A stretch of DNA of 49,477 nucleotides from Pirellulales bacterium (GTDB lineage Bacteria > Planctomycetota > Planctomycetia > Pirellulales > Lacipirellulaceae), in the NCBI GenBank assembly GCA_016930815.1, contig JAFGFZ010000482.1, positions 1-49,477 of the forward strand, given 5' to 3'. The notes under the pieces are model-generated. The model worked only from the letters and a program-made list of their open reading frames with translations, did not search any database and was not told where the DNA came from. Of this stretch, positions 25,652 through 34,478 are shown piece by piece. Position 1 is the stretch's first letter; each line of letters starts with the position of its first letter. The position numbers and the translations under genes were made by a program.

Positions 25652-27775
25652 ATGGCTTCACCCTCAACCAGAACCGGTGCTTTCGATAGCATAGGCGGAT
25701 TGGCCGCCCGGTGGCAGGATCTGGTTCTGCCGATTGCAATCATCACGAGTGTGCTGGTGATTTTGGTACCGCTGCCCACGATGCTGATGGACATCCTCCT
25801 GGCCGGGAACATCACCATCGCTGTGATTGTCCTCTTAACAACCATCTACGTTCGGACCCCACTTGATTTCAGTATCTTTCCATCGCTTCTTTTAGCCACG
25901 ACACTCGCTCGGCTCGTGCTCAATGTTGCCACCACGCGTTTGATTCTGACTCGGGCGGGGACCGACAAATTGAACGCAGCGGGTAGCGTGATCACGGCTT
26001 TTGCAGATTTCGTCGCCGGTGACGGAAAAATCGTGGTCGGTCTGATTATTTTTATCATCATTGTCGTGATCCAGTTTGTGGTTATTACCAAAGGCGCAAC
26101 ACGCATTAGCGAAGTTGCCGCTCGATTTGCCCTGGATGGGATGCCCGGGAAGCAGATGGCCATCGATGCCGATCTCAATGCGGGTATCATCGATGAACGG
26201 GAAGCGCAACGCCGGCGTGAAGATATCACTCGCCAAGCCGATTTCTACGGAGCGATGGATGGTGCCAGTAAATTCGTGCGTGGCGATGCCATCGCAGGGA
26301 TCATTATCACGCTGATCAATATCGTGGGCGGTTTGATTATCGGCATGGCTGAAATGGGGATGGGCCTGTCGGAAGCCGGTTCACTCTTCACCCGGCTGAC
26401 AATCGGGGATGGTCTCGTCACCCAGGTCCCTGCGTTCTTGATATCCTTGGCAGCCGGTCTTCTTGTAACCCGTTCGACGCAGAAATCCAACATGCCGCAC
26501 GAGTTCTTGCGCCAGGTCTTTTCGCGACCCCGGGCCCTTGCCGTCACGGGTGGCTTTCTCTCCGTCCTTCTCTTGACCGGCCTCCCCCGGTTGCCGCTGG
26601 TTGCGCTAGGGGGTGCTTGTATGGGTCTTGCCCTGCTCCTATCGCGTCAGGAAAAAGAATCGGCCGCGGCCGAAGAAGCGGCGGTTGAAGCTGCCAAACG
26701 GAAACCGGCCGAGGAACGGATTGAAGACTTCCTAGTGATCGATCCCATGGAAGTGGAGATTGGCGTTGGTTTAATTCGGTTGGCTGATCCCAATCGAGGT
26801 GGTGACCTTCTCGAACGCATCCAACGCGTACGGCAAAACATCGCCGCCGAAATAGGGATTATTATGCCGAAAGTCCGAATCCGTGATAATCTGCGGCTCG
26901 ACCAGAACCAGTACCGAATCAAAATATCGGATATGCCCGTCGCCAGCGATCAGGTCTTTCCGGGCCAACTCTTGGCAATCAGCAGCGGTACAACAACCGG
27001 CGATCTTTCGGGGACCCCGACCAAGGATCCGGCCTTCGGCACTCCTGCCAAGTGGATCAATCCAATCTACCAGGATCAAGCTGAAATGCACGGCTGGACG
27101 GTTGTTGAACCTGGAGCCGTCCTGGCAACCCATTTAACCGAAGAGGTCCGCCGCCATGCGGACGAGATACTCACGCGGGACGCGACGAAGCATCTGGTGG
27201 ACGAATTGAAAAATACCTCGCCAGCGGTAGTCGAGGAATTGATCCCCAAGGTGATGACCCTCGCCGAAGTGCAGCAGATCCTGCAGATGCTCCTCCGTGA
27301 ACAGGTGCCCATCCGGCAGCTTGGGCTGATCCTTGAAACACTCGGCGATTACGCCCAGCGCACGAAGGATCCCATCCTACTTACCGAATATTCCCGACAT
27401 CGACTGGCCCGCCAGATTTGCACTCGCTATCGCGCGAAAGATGGCATGGTGCATGTGATCACCCTGGATCCGGCAATGGAAGATCGAATTCGAGCCGGAT
27501 TCGAACACAGCGAACGGGGCATCTTCATCCGCATGTCTCCTCAAGCGATAGAGATAATCTGCCGAAGCATTGCCACCGAAATCGAGAAATTGACCACGGC
27601 TGGTTACCCGCCCGTCCTCTTGGTGAGTCCACAGATTCGTGCCGCCTTGAAACAAATGACTGAATCCCACATCCCACAACTTGTCGTGCTTAGCTACAAC
27701 GAAATCACCCGAGACACGAAGATCGACAGCTCTGGAATGGTGTCCGACTCGACATCATTGCGGAATGCGGATTGA
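25652..27775 (+). CDS. flhA: Flagellar biosynthesis protein FlhA
   Basis: The export-gate subunit of the flagellar type III secretion system in the inner membrane. The ATG at 25652 gives 707 residues, the usual size. The N-terminal half carries about eight membrane segments. The cytoplasmic loop has the family block GMPGKQMAIDADLNAGIIDE (about 165-184), whose Asp residues are linked to proton use. The C-terminal half is the cytoplasmic nonamer-forming domain that docks export chaperones, with LTEYSRHRLARQICTRY in its later part. flhF and the flhG-like gene follow. No flhB, fliP, fliQ or fliR is visible upstream, so other export-gate genes lie elsewhere. Confidence 0.96.
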   Translation: MASPSTRTGAFDSIGGLAARWQDLVLPIAIITSVLVILVPLPTMLMDILLAGNITIAVIVLLTTIYVRTPLDFSIFPSLLLATTLARLVLNVATTRLILTRAGTDKLNAAGSVITAFADFVAGDGKIVVGLIIFIIIVVIQFVVITKGATRISEVAARFALDGMPGKQMAIDADLNAGIIDEREAQRRREDITRQADFYGAMDGASKFVRGDAIAGIIITLINIVGGLIIGMAEMGMGLSEAGSLFTRLTIGDGLVTQVPAFLISLAAGLLVTRSTQKSNMPHEFLRQVFSRPRALAVTGGFLSVLLLTGLPRLPLVALGGACMGLALLLSRQEKESAAAEEAAVEAAKRKPAEERIEDFLVIDPMEVEIGVGLIRLADPNRGGDLLERIQRVRQNIAAEIGIIMPKVRIRDNLRLDQNQYRIKISDMPVASDQVFPGQLLAISSGTTTGDLSGTPTKDPAFGTPAKWINPIYQDQAEMHGWTVVEPGAVLATHLTEEVRRHADEILTRDATKHLVDELKNTSPAVVEELIPKVMTLAEVQQILQMLLREQVPIRQLGLILETLGDYAQRTKDPILLTEYSRHRLARQICTRYRAKDGMVHVITLDPAMEDRIRAGFEHSERGIFIRMSPQAIEIICRSIATEIEKLTTAGYPPVLLVSPQIRAALKQMTESHIPQLVVLSYNEITRDTKIDSSGMVSDSTSLRNAD

Positions 27776-27822
27776 CAGAATCCTATTGAATCCCCACCTG
27801 CTTCCAGCTTACGGCACTTCTC

Positions 27823-29088
27823 ATGAACATCAAAACCTTTCGCGCCCGATCGCTCCAAGAGGCCTTGGATCTCGTGCGGCGGGATCTGGGCCCGGACGCC
27901 GCCATTTTACACACTCGGGAAGTTTCCCCGGGTATTGTTGGACGGATGCTTCGGCTCCGCCAGTTTGAAGTGGCCGCATCGGCCTCCGTCAATGTACCAA
28001 GTCGACTTCCGGAACGAATGCGGCCCAACGCCAGTAAAACAGATTCCTCTTGGAAAAGAGATTTCCGAGCCGCCCATCCTTTCTCTTCAATGCCATCCAC
28101 GGCAATACCCGCGCATCTGGATTGTGATTACCGGGCCAAGTTTCGTGACGATTTCAAACACCAGGTTCAGGACCAGCTCGACCAACTCACATCCCTTGTC
28201 GAGGATTTATGCCAGCGAAAGGCGGGTGGCCAGCCACATGAGTTGCCCGAAGCCCTGTTTCAAGTTTTCACGGACATGATTGAAGCGGACGTGGACGAGG
28301 AGACCGCCCGGGATCTCGTTGAACGCGTTCGTGTCAAGGCTCGTCCAACCGACCTCGTGGATCCGGTCCTAGTCATGTCCCGCGTCGCGTCGTTGCTTGA
28401 GGAGGAAATCCATGTCACCGGGCCGGTCATGACACCACCGGGCAAACGGCAAATTGTCGCACTGGTTGGGCCCACTGGGGTCGGAAAAACAACAACGATC
28501 GCCAAGCTGGCGGCCAATTACCGGCTCCGAGAAAAAAAACGTGTCGGATTGATTACCGTCGACACCTACCGGATCGCAGCCGTCGAACAACTCCGCACCT
28601 ATGCGGACATCATTGATCTGCCAATGGAAGTTGTTGCAACTCCACGTGAGATGCGCGAAGCAGTGGCCCGGCTTGCCGATCTGGATCTGGTCCTCATGGA
28701 CACAGCCGGTCGAAGCCCGCGTGACGAAGTCAAAATTCAAGAACTCAAGTCCATGCTCGGTGAGGCGCACGCGGATGAAGTTCATTTGGTCCTTAGCAGT
28801 ACCGCTGGAACCAGGAATCTCACTGCTACCGCCGAACAATTCCAAGAAGTCGGAACCACAGCTCTCCTGCTGACGAAGCTGGACGAAGCAACCAGTTTTG
28901 GGAACCTCCTAGGCCTCGTTCGACAATGCCCATTACCGCTGAGTTACCTCACCGATGGCCAAAATGTACCCGACGATATCGAAGTAGCCCAACCGCGCCC
29001 ATTAGCACAAATGATGTTGGGAAAACGCGTGATGGACGGCATCTCTGGATCCCATAGACACCGCTTTGTAGATCAGTCCAACTCTTGA
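27823..29088 (+). CDS. flhF: Flagellar biosynthesis GTPase FlhF
   Basis: An SRP-family GTPase that sets the position and number of flagella. Of 421 residues, the first 190 or so are the variable B domain and the NG GTPase domain follows: P-loop GPTGVGKTTTIAKLA (about 215-229), DTYRIAAVEQLRTYA (about 247-261), DTAGRSPRDE (about 293-302) and TKLDEA (about 351-356), all intact. The N-terminus MNIKTFRARSLQEALDLVRR is typical. It starts 47 bases after flhA and ends beside the flhG-like gene, matching the conserved flhA-flhF-flhG-fliA order. Confidence 0.95.
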   Translation: MNIKTFRARSLQEALDLVRRDLGPDAAILHTREVSPGIVGRMLRLRQFEVAASASVNVPSRLPERMRPNASKTDSSWKRDFRAAHPFSSMPSTAIPAHLDCDYRAKFRDDFKHQVQDQLDQLTSLVEDLCQRKAGGQPHELPEALFQVFTDMIEADVDEETARDLVERVRVKARPTDLVDPVLVMSRVASLLEEEIHVTGPVMTPPGKRQIVALVGPTGVGKTTTIAKLAANYRLREKKRVGLITVDTYRIAAVEQLRTYADIIDLPMEVVATPREMREAVARLADLDLVLMDTAGRSPRDEVKIQELKSMLGEAHADEVHLVLSSTAGTRNLTATAEQFQEVGTTALLLTKLDEATSFGNLLGLVRQCPLPLSYLTDGQNVPDDIEVAQPRPLAQMMLGKRVMDGISGSHRHRFVDQSNS

Positions 29089-29120
29089 AGCCATTGGAAA
29101 AACCACTCGAAGATTCCATC

Positions 29121-30116
29121 ATGTCCGACCAAGCCGATCAATTGCGAACACTTGTCCAAGCCGCCACGGCCGGGGATACCATGATCCACGCGCCGCCCAT
29201 CGTGGCTTTCGCCAGCGGGCGCCCAGGAGTTGGTGTCACGACGGTCGCAGTCCATGTTGCAATCGCTCTCTGCCGGATGGACTTCCAAGTCGTCCTTGTG
29301 GATGCCGATCTGGACCAGCCTGGAATTGCCGACCTTTGTCAAGTCACCCAAGATACAACCATCGCCGAAGTTTTCTCCGGGCGGCGTACCGTCCAAGAGG
29401 CGCTCGTTCAAGGCCCTGTGGGAATTCAAATCCTCCCTGGAACGAATCGGATCCACAATTTTGATCAGTTCATGACATCCCAAGACCGGCTAGTGACCGG
29501 TTTGAAGCGGCTGGGATCGATCACTGATATCATCCTCCTGGACTTGGGAGGTGGCATGAATCCCGGTGTCGCTCGGATCTGGCAGGAATCGAACCTGATC
29601 TTGCTCATGACGACAATCGAACCGGATGTTGTCATGGACGCCTACGCGGCCATCAAATGGCTTGATAAACGAGGGCGCGAGACCATGATGCAATACCCGG
29701 GGCCGAACAAGGGCTGGAAACAAGATTCCACAATCCACGAGGGTCCGTCCCCAACGCGTGTCAAGCCGGCAACCCAAAAAGAATTTCAAACATGCAAGCA
29801 CCACGCGCCTATGTCACAGACGAGGACTCAAAAAAGGTTGCCACCGATCGCAGCCGTGATTCGAGGCGCCAGTGAACCATCCGTTACGATCGATGTCCAT
29901 CACCGATTGGCCAGTGCCTGCCAACGATTCCTCGGCATTGAACTTCAGTCCGCTCCATCGATCCCGGGACTGGAGACGATCCGATTCGCCGTCGATGCAT
30001 CCATGGCTCCTTCAAGTGACCCACGATGCAGCCCGGAATCGTACAACGCCATGGCACATTATGTCGCTTCCTCCGTCGGATTGATCGATCACATCCACCC
30101 AAGAGGCGCCGCATAA
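29121..30116 (+). CDS. FlhG/MinD-like protein with degenerate P-loop
   Basis: A ParA/MinD-family protein in the flhG position. FlhG (FleN) is an ATPase that limits flagellar number together with FlhF. The ATG at 29121 gives 331 residues; a TTG at 29085 overlapping the flhF stop is an alternative. The deviant Walker A, normally SGKGGVGKTT, reads SGRPGVGVTT, so both lysines are replaced (Arg and Val). The Walker A' VDADLDQPG and Walker B IILLDLGGGM regions are recognisable. ATP binding or hydrolysis is likely altered or lost. The last 120 residues diverge from the family and end with a hydrophobic/amphipathic helix, possibly a membrane-targeting segment. A frameshift is unlikely since the frame stays open. 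Confidence 0.8.
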   Translation: MSDQADQLRTLVQAATAGDTMIHAPPIVAFASGRPGVGVTTVAVHVAIALCRMDFQVVLVDADLDQPGIADLCQVTQDTTIAEVFSGRRTVQEALVQGPVGIQILPGTNRIHNFDQFMTSQDRLVTGLKRLGSITDIILLDLGGGMNPGVARIWQESNLILLMTTIEPDVVMDAYAAIKWLDKRGRETMMQYPGPNKGWKQDSTIHEGPSPTRVKPATQKEFQTCKHHAPMSQTRTQKRLPPIAAVIRGASEPSVTIDVHHRLASACQRFLGIELQSAPSIPGLETIRFAVDASMAPSSDPRCSPESYNAMAHYVASSVGLIDHIHPRGAA

Positions 30117-30230
30117 TTCGATTCAAGCAGGGATGCTCAAAATGCCGATGGAAATGAAAAGCATGTATCGTACACACAAGTGGCAATTTAGTCGGATTAC
30201 AGAAACTTTACGGGCAGGATACAAGCACCC

Positions 30231-30470
30231 ATGGGTCAAACATACGCCGCGATTATGGGATTGCTTGCAATGCTTGTGGTCGTCGTGCGAGGCATCAAAA
30301 ACGGGGCCGGCATCGACGGGACCCTCTGGGCCGCATGGATTGGTCTTGTTGTATTCACAATGACCGGTTTCGTGCTCGGTTCCATCGCCGAATCAACCGT
30401 GAACGAATCTGTCCGGAAGGAAATGGAAAGCCGACTCGCGGAAGCGGAACTTAAAAACGACAACTCATAA
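30231..30470 (+). CDS. Small membrane protein between flhG-like gene and fliA
   Basis: A 79-residue protein not recognised by family. Two hydrophobic segments (about 5-20, AAIMGLLAMLVVVV, and 32-52, LWAAWIGLVVFTMTGFVLGS) are followed by a charged helix rich in Glu and Lys. A coupled Glu-rich C-terminus suggests a cytoplasmic tail. Its position between flhG-like and fliA on the same strand, with short gaps, argues for a real gene of the flagellar unit. Function unknown. Confidence 0.7.
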   Translation: MGQTYAAIMGLLAMLVVVVRGIKNGAGIDGTLWAAWIGLVVFTMTGFVLGSIAESTVNESVRKEMESRLAEAELKNDNS

Positions 30471-30523
30471 CATCGTTCCATACCGCGCATGATGCGCGGG
30501 GCTGAAATGTCATGGAGGACTCG

Positions 30524-31318
30524 ATGGCAACCGTCATCACGAAGCAGTTACACCAGGCAGAGATCAATGAAGTATGGCGGCAGTTTAAGGCTGACCCCAC
30601 CAATCGAGCACTTCGCAACCGGCTGGTCGAAAATTACCTGCCACTTGTCAAGTACAACGGCGAACGAATCTGGGCACGCCTTCCGGAAGGCGTGGAATTA
30701 GACGACCTGATCTCGGCCGGCGTCTTCGGGTTGATGGATGCAATTAAGGCCTTCGACCTGGAACGGGGCGTCAAGTTCGAAACCTATTGCGTTCCCCGAA
30801 TTCGCGGAGCAATGCTTGACGAATTGCGGACCATGGATTGGGTGCCCCGCCTGGTCCGCAGTAAAGCAAGTAAACTCAACGAAGCAATCAAGGTGTTGGA
30901 GGCGAAGCTAGGCCGGTCCCCCAATGAAAACGAATTGGCCCAACATATGGACATGCGGGTGTCTGAACTGGAGAAGATGATCACCGATGCGAATGCGGTA
31001 AATCTGATCAGCCTGAATAAAAAATGGTACGAAACCGACAGCTACAAAGACGTTCGCGAAATTGATATTCTCGAGGATAAAAAGGGCGAAGACCCTACTC
31101 GACGAATTCAGAAATCCGACTTGATGCGGCTCGTTACCAAGGGCCTGAATCGAAACGAGCGGTTGATTATCATTCTTTACTACTACGAAGAATTAACCAT
31201 GAAAGAAATCGGCCGCACGCTCGATCTCTCGGAGAGCCGTGTCAGCCAGATGCATAGCGCCATCGTTCAACGCCTCCAAAGCCAACTCTGCAAACGCCGG
31301 CCCGAATTTGGAACCTAG
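30524..31318 (+). CDS. fliA: Flagellar sigma factor FliA (sigma-28/WhiG type)
   Basis: A sigma-70-family factor that directs RNA polymerase to late flagellar and chemotaxis promoters. The start at 30524 is preferred over the ATG at 30512 because GGAGG (30514-30518) then lies 5 bases upstream; this gives 264 residues. Region 2 reads LDDLISAGVFGLMDAIKAFD, region 3 KLGRSPNENELAQHM, and region 4 LTMKEIGRTLDLSESRVSQM with its helix-turn-helix. The anti-sigma partner FlgM is not visible nearby. It closes the flhA-flhF-flhG run. Confidence 0.95.
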   Translation: MATVITKQLHQAEINEVWRQFKADPTNRALRNRLVENYLPLVKYNGERIWARLPEGVELDDLISAGVFGLMDAIKAFDLERGVKFETYCVPRIRGAMLDELRTMDWVPRLVRSKASKLNEAIKVLEAKLGRSPNENELAQHMDMRVSELEKMITDANAVNLISLNKKWYETDSYKDVREIDILEDKKGEDPTRRIQKSDLMRLVTKGLNRNERLIIILYYYEELTMKEIGRTLDLSESRVSQMHSAIVQRLQSQLCKRRPEFGT

Positions 31319-31489
31319 ATCGATGCCAGATTACCATATCGCAACCCTTATCAGACATATAACCTGAGCAATTGGCACAAAGAGACCGGCAACGCCCCAA
31401 TCGGCATGACAGATTGTGCTATCTTTTATATATGGTAAGTTCCAACCAAGCCGAGGGTCGTGTTGTGAATTTTCGGAGAGGATCGAAAA

Positions 31490-32506
31490 ATGGCTTCCAT
31501 CGACAGCGATCTTCTGCCCGAAATTGATGGGCTACTCGACCGGCTTGAAAAACTGCACAGTTCACCCGCCGTGGCGATCAAGTTGATGGAACTGATCCGG
31601 AACCCGGATTTTGAAATCGCAGACGTTTCAAGATGCCTCGAACACGATCCGGCCCTCGCGGCTTCCATCCTGAGGCTAGTTAATTCATCGTACTATGGCG
31701 CGGCTCAGGAAATTACCAGTATCCGTCATGCCCTTGCCTATCTGGGCCGGCGCACGATCCGAATGGCAATTCTCGGATTCGGATTGATCAAAGCCCTGGT
31801 CCAAGGCAGCCCGGCTATCTTTCATCGATCTTATTGGCGGCGGACATTAACGATGGCCACGGCCGCCCGTCAATGCGCCTTACGAATCGATCCGCACGAA
31901 ACGTGCCCCGACACGGCTTTCACGGCTGGATTGCTGGCCGATCTGGGAATGGCTGTCCTGGTGCAATTGGAGACCGCCAAGTATCTCCCCCTGTGCATCC
32001 AGGGGGACCACATCATCCAGCAGCCCGAATTGGAAATCGAAGCCTTTGGCTTCCATCACATCGATGTCAGCCAACGACTCCTCACCCGGTGGGAATTGCC
32101 AAATGACTTGGTCCAAGCCATCGCCACCCACCATCGCTGCCCTCCAAACGCGCCACGGATGAATCATATTCTACTGGCTTCAAACCTCTTGGCCGAAGTG
32201 TTATGGATTCCAGATAGCCCCTATATCAAGTCACTGCTTCAAATACTCCACTGTCACTTGGACCTGGACGAGGACGATTTGATTGCCCTCGCTGTGGAGT
32301 GCAAGAAATCCGTCAACGAGAGTTTCCAAATCTTCCAAGTTCGCATCAATGGCAAGATCGACATCGATGCCATTCAGGAATCCGCCAGAAAGCTTCGAGA
32401 CAAAATTGCCCTGGAAGATGCCGCTGATTTGGACAGCTTGGAAGCTTTCATGAACGATTCGACCAGAATCAAGACTGCCAGTGAAACCGGAGATATTCAA
32501 TCCTGA
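31490..32506 (+). CDS. HDOD domain signalling protein
   Basis: A 338-residue protein with the metal-dependent-hydrolase-related output domain HDOD at about 18-220: LPEIDGLLDRLEKLHSSPAVA, DVSRCLEHDPALAASILRLVNSSYYG, ISIRHALAYLGRRTIRMAILG-like blocks. HDOD lacks the HD pair of true HD hydrolases and is a signalling scaffold. The last 110 residues are helical with a coiled-coil-like stretch. The start follows GGATCG weakly. It lies 170 bases after fliA, and many HDOD genes sit beside flagellar or chemotaxis genes, so a link to motility control is plausible. Convergent with the oxidoreductase at 32564. Confidence 0.88.
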   Translation: MASIDSDLLPEIDGLLDRLEKLHSSPAVAIKLMELIRNPDFEIADVSRCLEHDPALAASILRLVNSSYYGAAQEITSIRHALAYLGRRTIRMAILGFGLIKALVQGSPAIFHRSYWRRTLTMATAARQCALRIDPHETCPDTAFTAGLLADLGMAVLVQLETAKYLPLCIQGDHIIQQPELEIEAFGFHHIDVSQRLLTRWELPNDLVQAIATHHRCPPNAPRMNHILLASNLLAEVLWIPDSPYIKSLLQILHCHLDLDEDDLIALAVECKKSVNESFQIFQVRINGKIDIDAIQESARKLRDKIALEDAADLDSLEAFMNDSTRIKTASETGDIQS

Positions 32507-32512
32507 TCACTT

Positions 32513-32564
32513 GCCCGCATATGCCATGAGCTCCTGCTGTGCACCGGCACTGAAATATGCGGGC
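32513..32564. terminator. Shared inverted repeat between convergent genes
   Basis: GCCCGCATAT (32513-32522) and ATATGCGGGC (32555-32564) form a perfect 10-bp inverted repeat with a 32-base loop, seven bases after the HDOD stop and reaching the stop codon of the convergent oxidoreductase gene. Without a T-run, it is a possible bidirectional transcript end signal. Confidence 0.45.
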
Positions 32565-33943
32565 TAGACACTCCACGGTGCCCGGGACGCCCTCGATCGC
32601 AGTGCGTTCGCCTCGGAATCACCCACAAACTCTTCCTTGACCGGGTCCCATGTCAGAGTTCGACCTGTCCATAGGGCAATACACCCTAGATGGGCAAGTA
32701 TCGTGGAACATGCGCCAATTTCAATGTCTGCTTTTGGACGGAGCCGCGTCCGAATGCAATCGAGCCAATCCCGATGGTTTTCCTCCACCGAATGCACCTT
32801 CGGGAAGCAGCTATCCAACACGTATTTTGGGTAACAGTCCAAGAATCCGAACCGCTCAACGTGGATCCACCCTTCATCGCCCACGAAAAGAACCCCGAAG
32901 TTGGTAATCGGGGTTTTCACATTCCATCCTTCAGGAATGATATGCTGCCCCTCTTGGAGTGTCGTGGCGCAGATAATCTTCGTATCATCGGCATACTTGA
33001 ATGTGAGAGATGAAACTCCGTCGATTCCTGGGGGCGTGATTTCAACCGGGCCAGTACCATCTTTGCGGAGTCCGGCATGGGCGGAATCCAGGTTGTGGAC
33101 CAATCCAGAAGTCAAATCCCCGGCACCGAACGCCCGATTGCAGCTCCAGGGAACCACGTGCTGCGGTGGGCCAGTATGGTGATAGCGATAGTTGTACGGA
33201 TACCAGGGACATGGACCAAGCCACATATCCCAGTCCAATCCATCGGGGACTGGCTCGGCTGGCAAGTTCAAATACGGGCTCACACCACTTGACGATACAT
33301 AGGCAAGTTTCACGTCGCCGATGCGCCCAGCATGAACCATCGCAAATGCCGTGCGATAATCGGGCGAATTGCGTTGCTGCAAGCCGGTCTGGAATACTCG
33401 CTGGTGGCGCCGTACAGATTCCACCATGGTGCGCGCCTGCCGAATGGTCAGGGAAATGGGCTTTTCGCAATAGATATCCTTGCCTGCCTGGGCAGCCAGA
33501 ACACTGATGGCTGGATGCCAGCGTTCCCCCGTGGCAATGACAACCGCGTCGATGTCATGGCAAGCCAGCAACTCGCGAAAGTCGGCATACGCCCGAAATC
33601 CATGAAACAAACCGCCTGGTTGTTTGGCACCATAGGTTTTTTCAAGTGCCTCCGTGGCCGCGTTACGGCGCCATGGATCGACATCGCTCAAGGCGACAAC
33701 CTGGACGTCTGGATAATTCGTAAAGATTTGGAAATGACCGCGCCCCATCATTCCGACACCAATGAAACCGACCGTGATCCGATGGCTCGGTGCCGTTGAA
33801 CCGTTCTTCCCAAGAACACTGCCTGGAAGAACGATCGGCGCCGCCAACGCTCCAGCCGCGGTAGCCAACTCCTTGAGCATGCGACGCCGTGTTCGAAGGC
33901 TACTTCCAGAACGCCAGAATTCTTTTCTCTTGATGTCTGTCAT
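32564..33943 (-). CDS. Tat-exported Gfo/Idh/MocA family oxidoreductase
   Basis: A 459-residue NAD(P)-dependent oxidoreductase of the glucose-fructose oxidoreductase/inositol dehydrogenase family. The twin-Arg signal TRRRMLKELATAAGALAAP (about 18-36) indicates folded export. The Rossmann motif GFIGVGMMGRGHF (about 59-71) and the catalytic-loop EKP (YCEKPISLT) follow, and the C-terminal family domain has WDMWLGPCPWYPYNYRYHH. The substrate is unknown; such proteins are abundant in planctomycetes and often linked to carbohydrate use. It is the downstream end of a minus-strand series; the second Tat-exported homologue is at 38922-40238. Confidence 0.9.
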   Translation of the reverse strand: MTDIKRKEFWRSGSSLRTRRRMLKELATAAGALAAPIVLPGSVLGKNGSTAPSHRITVGFIGVGMMGRGHFQIFTNYPDVQVVALSDVDPWRRNAATEALEKTYGAKQPGGLFHGFRAYADFRELLACHDIDAVVIATGERWHPAISVLAAQAGKDIYCEKPISLTIRQARTMVESVRRHQRVFQTGLQQRNSPDYRTAFAMVHAGRIGDVKLAYVSSSGVSPYLNLPAEPVPDGLDWDMWLGPCPWYPYNYRYHHTGPPQHVVPWSCNRAFGAGDLTSGLVHNLDSAHAGLRKDGTGPVEITPPGIDGVSSLTFKYADDTKIICATTLQEGQHIIPEGWNVKTPITNFGVLFVGDEGWIHVERFGFLDCYPKYVLDSCFPKVHSVEENHRDWLDCIRTRLRPKADIEIGACSTILAHLGCIALWTGRTLTWDPVKEEFVGDSEANALRSRASRAPWSV

Positions 33944-34035
33944 TTTCTGATTTTCTTGTTGACGCTACCCAATGCGGCGGAGCCGCAATCAAATCCGAAA
34001 TTCGAAGGATCTCTCAAATCTGTCCGAATCCTATC

Positions 34036-34102
34036 TCCCTCCCCCTTGTGGAAAGGATTCCCCTATTCTCCCTCCCCCTTGTGGGGAGGGCCAGGGAGGG
34101 GG
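34036..34102. repeat. GC-rich palindromic repeats, left flank of DUF559 gene
   Basis: Two copies of a palindromic unit. Copy A (34036-34056) is TCCCTCCCCCTTGTGGAAAGG, degenerate. Copy B (34070-34102) has the two-part form CCCTCCCCCTTGTGGGGAGG then GCCAGGGAGGGG. The last codons of the DUF559 gene (reading PLPGPPHKGEGE) lie inside copy B. Copy B is the inverted counterpart of the copy at 34479-34510. Confidence 0.8.
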
Positions 34103-34446
34103 GCCCGATCATTGTGAAGTTCATCCCATATTTTTTCCAACACACCATCCAACTCCTCAAAGATCTGATCATTCCAAAACCGTATCACGCGGAATCCTTG
34201 GCTGTTGAGCCAGCGGGTCCGATCGGTATCATATCCTTTTTTCTCGCTATGTTGGCCACCGTCGAGTTCGATTACAAGTTTCTTTCCATAAGCAACAAAG
34301 TCGACAACATATGCACCGATTGGAGCCTGACGGCGAAATTTAATTCCATTCATTTGGCAACAGCGCAGGTGAAGCCAAAGCCGCTGTTCGGCGTCGGACA
34401 TGTGATTTCTCAGTTTGCGGGCGAAGTCCCGTTTCGAAAGTGACAT
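34063..34446 (-). CDS. DUF559 family endonuclease-like protein
   Basis: A 127-residue protein with the DUF559 domain, a Vsr-like restriction-endonuclease fold. After RKLRNHMSDAEQRLWLHLRC come RRQAPIGAYVVDF (Asp about 49) and the catalytic-type block KLVIELDGGQH (Glu about 60, Asp 62, His 66), then GFRVIRFWNDQI. The ATG at 34446 is chosen; a GTG at 34479 would place the N-terminus inside a repeat. The C-terminus is translated from repeat copy B. The gene is enclosed by inverted palindromic repeats and sits inside an otherwise same-strand series of metabolic genes, which suggests it arrived by insertion. No partner methylase or recombinase is seen. Function of the family is not established. Confidence 0.82.
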   Translation of the reverse strand: MSLSKRDFARKLRNHMSDAEQRLWLHLRCCQMNGIKFRRQAPIGAYVVDFVAYGKKLVIELDGGQHSEKKGYDTDRTRWLNSQGFRVIRFWNDQIFEELDGVLEKIWDELHNDRAPLPGPPHKGEGE

Positions 34447-34478
34447 GGGTAGGTAGTGCGTTGCGTTGGTTCCCGGCA

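Noticed and set aside
31319-31489. Sigma-54 type promoter TGGCAC before the HDOD gene
   Set aside because: TGGCAC is present, but the GC of the -12 element is not at the required spacing.
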